Of a DNA stretch of 10,704 nucleotides, positions 1 to 6,320 are shown piece by piece. The DNA is from Actinomycetota bacterium (GTDB taxonomy: Bacteria; Actinomycetota; Thermoleophilia; Gaiellales; Gaiellaceae), in assembly GCA_005884155.1 (NCBI GenBank), contig VAXD01000079.1, forward strand, positions 1 through 10,704, given 5' to 3'. The position numbers and the translations under genes are program-made. Position 1 is the stretch's first letter; each line of letters starts with the position of its first letter. The notes beneath the pieces were generated by a model. The model was not told the DNA's origin, searched no databases, and worked only from the letters and a program-made list of their open reading frames with translations.

Positions 1-618
1 CCATGCGGGGCTCGGCGAGGCGACGATCGTGCCCTTGCTGCTCGACCTCCCCCCGGAGATTCCTGCAAACGGGCGCGGCGCCGACCCAATCGTGATCTCG
101 GTCGGCCGGGTCGTACCGAGCAAGCGGCTCGAAGACGTGATCAAGGCCTTCGCGCTCTACCAGCGCCACCGGGCCCCCGCGGCGTCGCTCGCGATCGTCG
201 GCTCCGATTCCGGCTTCGAGAATTACCGGCTCGCGCTCGCACGGCTCGTCGCACGGATCGGCGCCAATCGAGTCTTTTTCACCGGACGGATCTCGGCCGA
301 GGCGCGAGACGCCTGGTATCGCCGCGCGCACGTGTATCTCTCGATGTCCGTCCACGAGGGCTTCTGCGCCCCGCTCGTCGAGGCGCTCGCCCATGGAGTT
401 CCGGTAGTGGCGCGCGGTGCGGGTGCCGTCCCGGAGACGCTGCAGGGCGCCGGGCTCGTCCTGGATGGAGACGACCTCCTCTGCACGAGCTCGTCTCGTC
501 GGAGGCGACGAGGCGCGCGTTCGCCGACGCCGCGGAGGAGCGGCTTGCCGAGCTCCGGCCGGCTGCCGTCGCGCCGAAGATCCGAGCGGCGCTCTCGCCC
601 CTCTTGGGGGAGTCGTGA
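1..618 (+). pseudogene. GT4-family glycosyltransferase, 5'-truncated and frameshifted
   Basis: This is the C-terminal half of a GT-B fold glycosyltransferase (family GT4) that would transfer a sugar from a nucleotide-sugar donor to a growing glycan on the cytoplasmic side. The reading frame is open from base 2, so the start lies outside the window. Visible motifs are VGRVVPSKRLEDVIKAF (nt 101-151), the start of the donor-binding domain, and EGFCAPLVEA with its E-x7-E pair (nt about 356-385), followed by GVPVVARGAGAVPE. After LVLDGDDLL (nt about 478) the frame turns into arginine/serine-rich nonsense. A normal GT4 tail (ELVSSEATRRAFADAAEERL...) continues in frame 1 from about 481 and ends at TGA 616-618. 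One base is missing, or two extra bases are present, in the CTCCTCTG run. The tail stop overlaps the next gene's GTG, which supports 618 as the true end. Whether the shift is real or an assembly error cannot be told from the sequence. Confidence 0.8.
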
Positions 619-1808
619 GGGCGGCTCTCGTCGTCCAGCGCTACGGAGTCGACGTGTTGGGCGGCGCGGAGACGCTCGCCCGCCGGGTCGCCGAGCTCCT
701 TGCACCCGAGATCGAGCTCACAGTCCTGACGACGTGCGCGCTCGACTACCGCACCTGGGCGGACTACTACGCGCCCGGCGAGGATGACGTAAACGGCGTG
801 CGCGTCCTGCGCTTTTCGGTGACCGAGCCGCGCGACGCAAAGGCCTTTCACCGCGCGACGGCCAAGGCCTACCGGCGACCGAACGACGTCGAGACCGGCC
901 GTGCGTGGATGCGAGCGCAGGGCCCGCATTCGGAAGGCCTGCTCGAGCACCTCCGCGGGCAGGGCGAGCGCTACGACGCGATCGCCTTCGTCACCTACCT
1001 CTACGCGACCACCGGCGAGGGGCTGCCGCTGGTGAAGGAACGTGCGCTGCTCTGCCCGACGATGCACGACGAGCCCCCGCTTCGCCTTGCGATCTTCGAC
1101 GAGATCTTCGCGGAAGCGCGCCTCTGCCTCTTCCTCACGCCGGAGGAGCGCGAGCTCGCGCGCCGCCGCTTCGGCTTGCCGGACGCGCACGCCCGGCTCG
1201 TGGGAGCCGGCATCGACGAGCACGCAGCCGCGGACGCGGAGACCTTCAGGGCCAAGGCTGGGGTCGAGCGGCCGTACGCGCTCTACGTCGGCCGGCTCGA
1301 CCCGTCAAAAGGGGTCCCGGAGCTGCTCGAACACCACGCGCGCTACCGGGCACGTGCGCCGCAGGGGCTCGACCTCGTGCTCGTGGGCGACGGCGACGTC
1401 GAGGTTCCCGTGAACGACGGGTTCCACCGGCTCGGGTTCGTGCCCGAGGACCTGAAGAGCGCCGCGCTGGCGAACGCGGTGGTGGTGGTCTGCCCGTCGT
1501 CCTACGAGAGCCTCTCGTTCTCGCAGCTCGAGGCATGGGCGCACGGCCGGCCCACCCTCGCCAGCGCCGTGTCGCCGGTCCTCGTCGGCCAGTCCCGCCG
1601 TTCCGGAGGCGGCCTCTGGTACTCGGACGCCGACGAGTACGCTGCGATGCTCGAGCTCCTCGCCCGCGACGAGGCTCTCGCGTGGGCTCTCGGCTCGCAG
1701 GGCCGCCGCTACGTGCGCGCCCAGTACAGCTGGGAGCGTGTCCGCACCGCCTGGCTCACGGCTCTGGAGGAAGTTGCTTCCGGGATGGCGGCGGTCAGCT
1801 CGAGCTAG
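615..1808 (+). CDS. GT4-family glycosyltransferase
   Basis: The product is a 397-residue GT-B glycosyltransferase, probably cytoplasmic or peripheral to the membrane, adding one sugar to the EPS repeat unit; donor and acceptor are unknown. The N-terminal acceptor domain begins VRAALVVQRYGVDVLGGAET, with the glycine-rich GGAE loop usual in GT4 proteins. The donor domain starts near residue 221 (YALYVGRLDPSKG), and the E-x7-E motif is E298-E306 in YESLSFSQLEAW; the usual E-G is E-S here. I chose the GTG at 615 because it overlaps the upstream stop as GTGA, sits just after GGGGGAG, and begins the recognisable GT4 fold. The same frame is open back to 417 but that part is arginine-rich noise within the upstream gene. 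The 3' end overlaps the convergent dehydratase gene by 14 bp. Confidence 0.88.
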   Translation: MRAALVVQRYGVDVLGGAETLARRVAELLAPEIELTVLTTCALDYRTWADYYAPGEDDVNGVRVLRFSVTEPRDAKAFHRATAKAYRRPNDVETGRAWMRAQGPHSEGLLEHLRGQGERYDAIAFVTYLYATTGEGLPLVKERALLCPTMHDEPPLRLAIFDEIFAEARLCLFLTPEERELARRRFGLPDAHARLVGAGIDEHAAADAETFRAKAGVERPYALYVGRLDPSKGVPELLEHHARYRARAPQGLDLVLVGDGDVEVPVNDGFHRLGFVPEDLKSAALANAVVVVCPSSYESLSFSQLEAWAHGRPTLASAVSPVLVGQSRRSGGGLWYSDADEYAAMLELLARDEALAWALGSQGRRYVRAQYSWERVRTAWLTALEEVASGMAAVSSS

Positions 1809-2787
1809 CGGGCTCCGCGGCCTGATCGGCCGCAGACAGGCGGGCGAGGTCGGCGTCCACCATCATCTGCGTCAGCTCGCGGAAGCTCGTCCCGGGCTCC
1901 CAGCCCAGCTCGCGACGGGCCTTGCTCGCGTCGCCAACGAGGTGGTCGACCTCCGCGGGGCGCAGGAACGCGGGATCGGCGACGACGTGCCGCTCCCAGT
2001 CCAAACCGGCATGTCCGAACGCGAGCTCGGCGAACTCGCGCACCGAGTGCGGCTCGCCGGTGGCGATGACGTAGTCGGACGGCTCGTCCTGCTGCAGCAT
2101 CAGCCACATCGCCTCGACGTAGTCGCCCGCGAACCCCCAGTCACGCTGCGACTCCATGTTCCCGAGCCGCAGCTCCTCCGCGAGCCCGAGCTTGATCCGA
2201 GCCACCCCGTCGCTGATCTTGCGGGTGACAAATTCCAATCCTCGACGAGGACTCTCGTGGTTAAAAAGTATTCCTGACACTGCGTACAAGTCATACGACT
2301 CGCGGTAGTTGACCGTGATGTAGTGGCCGTAGACCTTCGCCACGCCGTACGGCGAGCGGGGGTGGAACGGCGTCAGCTCGGTCTGCGGGACCTCGCGCAC
2401 CTTGCCGAACATCTCCGACGACGACGCCTGGTAGAAGCGGATCCCGGGGTCAACGGCACGGATCGCCTCGAGCATCCGCGTCACGCCGACTGCGGTGAAC
2501 TCGGCCGTCAGCACCGGCTGGTTCCAGGACGTCGGGACGAAGCTCTGCGCGGCCAGGTTGTAGACCTCGGTCGGCTGCGCCTCGCGGATCGCCGCGTCGA
2601 TCGAGGACGGGTCGAGCAGGTCTCCCTGCAGCAGCGTGATCCGGTCGATCAGGTGCGCGATCCGCTCGACGTTCTCCGTCGACGCACGCCGCGTCACGCC
2701 GAAGACCTCGTACCCCTTCGCGAGCAGCAGCTCCGCGAGGTACGAGCCGTCCTGGCCGGTGATACCGGTGATCAGCGCGCGGCTCAC
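1795..2787 (-). CDS. gmd: GDP-mannose 4,6-dehydratase
   Basis: This NAD(P)-dependent short-chain dehydrogenase/reductase converts GDP-D-mannose to GDP-4-keto-6-deoxy-D-mannose, the first step towards GDP-rhamnose, fucose and related sugars. The 330 residues fit the family length. The Rossmann loop is G8-x2-G11-x2-G14 (GITGQDGSYLAELL), the catalytic region is SSSEMFG (residues 122-128) with Y147 and K151 in YGVAK, and the family signature NHESPRRG lies at 176-183, followed by RDWGFAGDYVEAMW. The GTG start (2785-2787) overlaps the stop of the upstream reductase gene as GTGA, suggesting coupled translation. It is the last gene of the minus-strand train. Codons for residues 165-186 are strikingly A/T-ending compared with the rest (see findings), but the protein sequence there is normal. 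The C-terminal tail after about residue 315 is low-complexity and overlaps the convergent gene. Confidence 0.95.
   Translation of the reverse strand: MSRALITGITGQDGSYLAELLLAKGYEVFGVTRRASTENVERIAHLIDRITLLQGDLLDPSSIDAAIREAQPTEVYNLAAQSFVPTSWNQPVLTAEFTAVGVTRMLEAIRAVDPGIRFYQASSSEMFGKVREVPQTELTPFHPRSPYGVAKVYGHYITVNYRESYDLYAVSGILFNHESPRRGLEFVTRKISDGVARIKLGLAEELRLGNMESQRDWGFAGDYVEAMWLMLQQDEPSDYVIATGEPHSVREFAELAFGHAGLDWERHVVADPAFLRPAEVDHLVGDASKARRELGWEPGTSFRELTQMMVDADLARLSAADQAAEPASSS
1817..1833. terminator. Candidate hairpin at the convergent gene junction
   Basis: GCGGCC (1817-1822) and GGCCGC (1828-1833) form a perfect 6-bp stem with loop TGATC, beginning 9 bp after the stop of the plus-strand glycosyltransferase. 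There is no T-run, and the repeat lies inside the last codons of gmd, so it could only be a weak GC-hairpin terminator for plus-strand transcripts or a coincidence in GC-rich coding DNA. Confidence 0.25.
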
Positions 2788-3650
2788 GTGACCGGCTCCA
2801 TCTCGCGCGCCGCAGCGAGCGTGTCCGCGAGCGTCCGCTCGAGCGGGATCTCCGGCGTCCAGCCGGTCGCGGCGCGCAGCCGCGACGGGTCGCCCGCAAG
2901 CCGCGGGATCTCCACCGGGCGAACTCGGCTCTCGTCGCGCTCCACACGCACGGGCACGCGCGCGAGGCCGACGAGCAGCTCGACCACCTGCTGCATCGTC
3001 ACGGTCTCGCCCGACGAGACGTTGTACGTCCTCGCCGGCACCGAGCGGTCGAGCAGGAGCCGGTACGCGCGGCAGACGTCGCGCACGTCGAGGATGTCTC
3101 GCTCCGCCGAGAGGTCACCGACGCGGAGCGTACCGCCGCCATCGGCTTCCAACCGCGCGATCTGGCGCGTCCAGGAGCCGATCGCAAACCGCTCGTCGCG
3201 GCCCGGGCCCTCGTGGTTCGCGGCACGCGCGACCACTACGTCGAGCCCCGAGGCGGCGCAGGCCAGCTCGGCCGCTGCCTTGCTCGCCGCATAGGGCGAG
3301 ACGGGCGCCAGCCGCTCGTCCTCCGGCGTCGGGATCCGCGCCGCGTTCCCGTAGACCTCGCAGGTGGACGTGAGGAGGACACGGGCCTCCGGCTGCTCAG
3401 CGCTCACCGCCGCGAGGAGGTTGACGGTGCCGTCCACGTTCACGCGCCAGGTGTGCCAGACGTCATGCCAGGACGCGGCGACCGACGACTCGGCTGCAAG
3501 GTGGACGACGGCGTCCGCCCCCCGGACGGCTTCGCGGAGGGGATCCGGCTCGAGCACGTCGCCGTCGAAGGCGACAAACGCCTCTCCGAGCTCGGCGCGG
3601 AGGTGGGTGCCGACGAAGCCCGCCGACCCGGTGACCACCACGTGGCCCAC
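2784..3650 (-). CDS. rmd: GDP-6-deoxy-D-mannose reductase (SDR family)
   Basis: The likely role is reduction of the 4-keto group of GDP-4-keto-6-deoxymannose, the product of the neighbouring dehydratase, to give GDP-D-rhamnose. The protein is 288 residues: Rossmann loop TGSAGFVG with G8, G11 and G14, D47 to A53 (DAVVHLA), active-site TSTCEVYG (94-101), Y120 and K124 in SPYAASK, then NHEGPG (145-150), RDILDVRDVCRAY (184-196), YNVSSG and a closing RPVEIPRLAGD / TGWTPEIPLE pattern. The NHxGPG, RDxxDVRD and RPxxIPxLxGD combination is that of Rmd rather than of UDP-galactose epimerases. I chose the GTG at 3648-3650, which shares one base with the preceding TAG; a GTG at 3639-3641 is possible. The frame is open to 3797 but that part lies inside the phosphotransferase gene. 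A generic NDP-sugar epimerase is the alternative; pairing with gmd argues against it. Confidence 0.86.
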   Translation of the reverse strand: MGHVVVTGSAGFVGTHLRAELGEAFVAFDGDVLEPDPLREAVRGADAVVHLAAESSVAASWHDVWHTWRVNVDGTVNLLAAVSAEQPEARVLLTSTCEVYGNAARIPTPEDERLAPVSPYAASKAAAELACAASGLDVVVARAANHEGPGRDERFAIGSWTRQIARLEADGGGTLRVGDLSAERDILDVRDVCRAYRLLLDRSVPARTYNVSSGETVTMQQVVELLVGLARVPVRVERDESRVRPVEIPRLAGDPSRLRAATGWTPEIPLERTLADTLAAAREMEPVT

Positions 3651-5176
3651 TAGTACGCGCCGCGCGCGCGCAGCACCGCAGGGATCGTCTTCAGCAGGAT
3701 CGAGATGTCGAGCCAGATCGACCAGTTCTCGAGGTAGTAGAAGTCGAGCCGCACGAGGTCGTCGAAGTCGAGGTTCGAGCGGCCCGAGATCTGCCACAGG
3801 CCCGTGATGCCCGGGAGGACGAGGTAGCGCTTGCGGTGCCAGCCCTCGAGCAGCGCGTAGTCGCGAAGCGGCAGCGGCCGCGGGCCGACGAGGCTCATCT
3901 GGCCGCGTAGGACGTTCCAGAGCTGCGGGATCTCGTCGAGCGAGAACCGCCGCAGGAACATGCCGACCCCCGTCACGCGCGGATCCTCGCGGATCTTGAA
4001 CAACGGGCCATCGGCCTCGTTCGCCGCCTCGAGCTCGGCCTGCTGCTCCGGCGCGTCGGCGTACATCGTGCGGAACTTGAGCATCCCGAACGGACGCTCG
4101 CCGAGCCCGATCCGCTCGTCGCGATAGAAGACCGGCCCCTTCGAAGTGAGCTTGACGGCGGCGGCGATTGCGAGCCAGGCCGGCAGCCCCGCGAGGAGGA
4201 CGGCGGCCGACACCAGCAGGTCGAACCCGCGCTTGACGAACCAGTCGAGCCCGACGAACGCGGGCGGGCGCAGCTCGAACAGCGGCAGGCCCTGGCCCGG
4301 GATGAACTGCGGGCGCTGCCGCAGGAGCTCCGTCGCGTTCGGCGCGATCCGGACGTTGACGCCGCGCCGGTGCGCGTGGGAGACGATCTCCAAGAGCTCG
4401 CGCTCGCTGAAGTCGGAGTCGGTCACGATCAGCTCGTCGACGCGCGTCTCCGCCAGGACGGCAGGCAGATCCTGCAGGTCTCCGAGCACCGGCAGGTCGA
4501 GGCCACCCTCGCTCGGGGCGATCGCGCCGACGAACTCGTAGTCGATCCCGTTGCGGCTCGCGCCGAGTGTCCGGTGCAGGTCCACGAGGTTGTCGCCCGC
4601 GCCGGCGAGCAGGGCGTGGCGCCGCGCACCCAGCGCGTGCAGCACGTCTTCTGTGATCGCCTCGTAGCTCCCGCGCAGCGCGGCGATCGCGGCTGACGAG
4701 AAGAGCACCGCGGCCGGGATCAAGCCGTACGTGGAGAACTTGTGCCCGGTGCCAAGGCCGAACGCGAGCGTAATCAGCGCGACAAGGACGAGCGACGAGA
4801 GAACGCGCCCGAAGCCCGGCCGCCGCTCCCGCTCGGCATAGAGCCCGGCCTGCGCGAAGACGAGTACGGTGATCAGCGTCAAGAAGGGAAGCCAGTCCGT
4901 CTCGACGCGCCAGATGACGCCCCAGAGCACCGGCGTGTTGTAGTAGAGCTCGCGCAGGACGAGCGCCGCGTAGAGGCCGAGCACGATCCCCGCCAGGTCG
5001 AGGACGACGAGTGCCGCGATGCTCGCGATCCGCCGGCCGGCAGCGGTGAGCTGGCTTCCCGTCAGGAAGAACGGCCGGCGCGAGCGAATATCGACCGGGA
5101 CCCGCTCGGTCCCGGTCGAAGGCGCAACGGGGGCGGGAATCCGACCCCTCCCCCGTTGCGGAGTTCGTATGGCCAT
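3650..5176 (-). CDS. Undecaprenyl-phosphate sugar phosphotransferase (initiating transferase)
   Basis: This membrane enzyme of the bacterial sugar transferase family (WbaP/CpsE type) moves a hexose-1-phosphate from a nucleotide sugar to undecaprenyl phosphate, starting EPS repeat-unit assembly. Of 508 residues, about 1-48 are a basic, proline-rich, probably disordered tail. Four membrane helices follow (about 53-75, 96-112, 126-143, 150-168), then a Rossmann-like CoA-binding-type domain (about 185-300, AGAGDN), a re-entrant membrane segment (about 316-342) and the catalytic domain. The latter shows RDERIG (352-357), KFRTM (367-371), the catalytic D414-E415 pair in SLDEIPQLWNVLRG, SLVGPRP (428-434), GITGLWQISGRS (456-467) and DFYYLENWS (478-486). 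The ATG at 5174-5176 lies 4 bp after the hydrolase stop; I found no ATG, GTG or TTG in frame between it and the first helix. Codons 6-29 hold two strong inverted repeats. Sugar specificity cannot be read from the sequence. Confidence 0.93.
   Translation of the reverse strand: MAIRTPQRGRGRIPAPVAPSTGTERVPVDIRSRRPFFLTGSQLTAAGRRIASIAALVVLDLAGIVLGLYAALVLRELYYNTPVLWGVIWRVETDWLPFLTLITVLVFAQAGLYAERERRPGFGRVLSSLVLVALITLAFGLGTGHKFSTYGLIPAAVLFSSAAIAALRGSYEAITEDVLHALGARRHALLAGAGDNLVDLHRTLGASRNGIDYEFVGAIAPSEGGLDLPVLGDLQDLPAVLAETRVDELIVTDSDFSERELLEIVSHAHRRGVNVRIAPNATELLRQRPQFIPGQGLPLFELRPPAFVGLDWFVKRGFDLLVSAAVLLAGLPAWLAIAAAVKLTSKGPVFYRDERIGLGERPFGMLKFRTMYADAPEQQAELEAANEADGPLFKIREDPRVTGVGMFLRRFSLDEIPQLWNVLRGQMSLVGPRPLPLRDYALLEGWHRKRYLVLPGITGLWQISGRSNLDFDDLVRLDFYYLENWSIWLDISILLKTIPAVLRARGAY
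5091..5119. repeat. Perfect 12-bp inverted repeat, 5-nt loop
   Basis: Arms TCGACCGGGACC (5091-5102) and GGTCCCGGTCGA (5108-5119) are exact reverse complements around loop CGCTC. In the sense orientation (minus strand) it covers codons 20-29 of the phosphotransferase gene, in the disordered N-terminal tail. No U-run follows it (next sense bases TATTCGCTCG), so it is not a classical intrinsic terminator. It lies 3 bp from the next inverted repeat. Confidence 0.8.
5123..5160. repeat. Perfect 11-bp inverted repeat, extendable to 14 pairs
   Basis: Arms CGCAACGGGGG (5123-5133) and CCCCCGTTGCG (5150-5160) are exact reverse complements. After one mismatch (5134/5149), three more G-C pairs form (5135-5137 with 5146-5148), leaving an 8-base loop. 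On the sense strand the hairpin starts 17 bases into the phosphotransferase coding sequence (codons 6-18), near the expected edge of an initiating ribosome. It could dampen translation or act as an attenuator between the hydrolase and phosphotransferase genes; both roles are inference. Confidence 0.8.
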
Positions 5177-5180
5177 CTAC

Positions 5181-6320
5181 CTAGTGTGGCAGGCGACGGA
5201 ACGCGTAGTACGCGGGCTTCTTCTTCCCGCCGTACGTCTCGAGGCCGGACTGCCAGCCTGCGAGCCGCTTCTCGTCACGCAGGAGGAACCACGTCATCAG
5301 GCCGATGCGGGGGTTCCGGCGGGCGATCGAGAACGCCTGGGAGAGGTACTTCGCCTGCTTCGCCCACGAGACGCCGAAGTGCGGGTCGGGCGGCCGGGTC
5401 TGGTAGCCGTACTCGGTGATCCAGAGCTTCTTGGGCCCGTAGAGCTTCGTCAGCAGGCCGATCAGGACGTTGATGTTCCCGAGCGTGACCGCGGTCTTCG
5501 ACTTCGGAGGCGTGCTCGGGCTCTCGGTCGGCCTGCTGTAGTACGGATGGTGGGCATAGACGTCGAAATGCTTGCCGCTCAGCCCGTAGCGCTTGAGCGC
5601 CGAGAGGAACGTCAGCGGCGCGATCGATGGACGGCTGCTGCGCGCACGGTTGTTGCCGTGCGGGTCGGTGCCGCCGCACGCCACGGTCTCCTGTAGGTGC
5701 GTCGAGTGGACCCCGGCCCAGACCGACGTGCAGATCTGCGCGTATGTCTTCGCAGCGATCGGGATGTTCCTCCTGCCGACGACCTTCCACTGTGGCCGCA
5801 GGAAGACCGGACTGTTCGGCTCGTTCCAGGCCATCCACTTCCGCACGGCAGGGAGCGTGGTCCCGTCCTCGAGCTTGAACGTGCCGCTGTAGCGCTTAGC
5901 GGCCGCAGTCGCGAACTGGCGCAGGTAGAGCATGCGTGCCGGAGCCCGGTTCGGCTTGACGGCGCCGGCCCAATGCGGCGTCCCGTAGATGGTGAACAGC
6001 ACCTGGATGTTGTTCTTGGCCGCGTTCTTGACGAAGTCGTCGTACGGACCCCAGTTGTACGCCGGGTCCTTCGGGTCGGCCGGATTCGTCGGCCGCGTGG
6101 TGGCCACGATCTGGCCCCAGAGCATGTCCATGCGCAGGACCTGGACGCGGAGGTTGTGGAACGCCGCGAACGAGCGATCGGGCGCGATGAACGACTGCGA
6201 CGGGTCGTACATGCCGACGAGCATTCCGCCGGACGCTGCCGCACGCTCGGGCTTGGCGGACGCGGCGAGGATTGACAGGACGATCGTGATCAGGGCGATG
6301 CCAATTTTTTTAGACCCCAA
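5181..6320 (-). CDS. Secreted glycoside hydrolase, clan GH-A (GH39/GH5-like)
   Basis: The product is a 379-residue exported TIM-barrel glycosidase that probably cleaves or trims a polysaccharide outside the cell. Residues 1-30 look like a signal peptide: basic MGSKK, a hydrophobic core IGIALITIVLSILAASA, then an AAAS region. In the mature part, WNEPN (165-169) gives the likely acid/base E167, and WITEYGY (300-306) the likely nucleophile E303, the arrangement of clan GH-A. Supporting motifs are YGTPHWAG (112-119), DVYAHHPYY (253-261), MTWFLLRDE (342-350) and a C-terminal KPAYYAFRRL. The TTG at 6318-6320 is chosen because AAGGGAG lies 4 nt upstream and the signal peptide begins right after it; the longer open frame to 6563 is cysteine/arginine noise inside the previous gene. 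It overlaps that gene's stop by 11 bp. Substrate and exact family cannot be fixed by eye. Confidence 0.84.
   Translation of the reverse strand: MGSKKIGIALITIVLSILAASAKPERAAASGGMLVGMYDPSQSFIAPDRSFAAFHNLRVQVLRMDMLWGQIVATTRPTNPADPKDPAYNWGPYDDFVKNAAKNNIQVLFTIYGTPHWAGAVKPNRAPARMLYLRQFATAAAKRYSGTFKLEDGTTLPAVRKWMAWNEPNSPVFLRPQWKVVGRRNIPIAAKTYAQICTSVWAGVHSTHLQETVACGGTDPHGNNRARSSRPSIAPLTFLSALKRYGLSGKHFDVYAHHPYYSRPTESPSTPPKSKTAVTLGNINVLIGLLTKLYGPKKLWITEYGYQTRPPDPHFGVSWAKQAKYLSQAFSIARRNPRIGLMTWFLLRDEKRLAGWQSGLETYGGKKKPAYYAFRRLPH

Noticed and set aside
417..614. N-terminal extension of the second glycosyltransferase frame
   Set aside because: Arginine/serine-rich noise overlapping the first glycosyltransferase; the GTG at 615 overlaps the upstream stop and begins the conserved fold.
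1769..1781. Small inverted repeat GGAAG-TTG-CTTCC
   Set aside because: Five pairs, upstream of the stop codon, no T-run; expected by chance.
2323..3294. Plus-strand 323-codon open frame opposite gmd and rmd
   Set aside because: Antisense shadow with low-complexity arginine/serine content; both sense genes are firmly identified.
3655..3670. Alternating CG stretch as possible Z-DNA or regulatory signal
   Set aside because: Encodes the arginine/alanine end of the phosphotransferase (LRARGAY); ordinary in such GC-rich coding DNA.
3651..3797. Upstream extension of the reductase frame
   Set aside because: Lies within the catalytic C-terminus of the phosphotransferase gene; the Rossmann start is directly after the GTG at 3650.
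6305..6311. A7 run (minus strand) as a programmed slippage site
   Set aside because: It lies at the upstream gene's stop and the hydrolase's fourth to sixth codons, where slippage would give no sensible product; noted only as a possible sequencing-error site.
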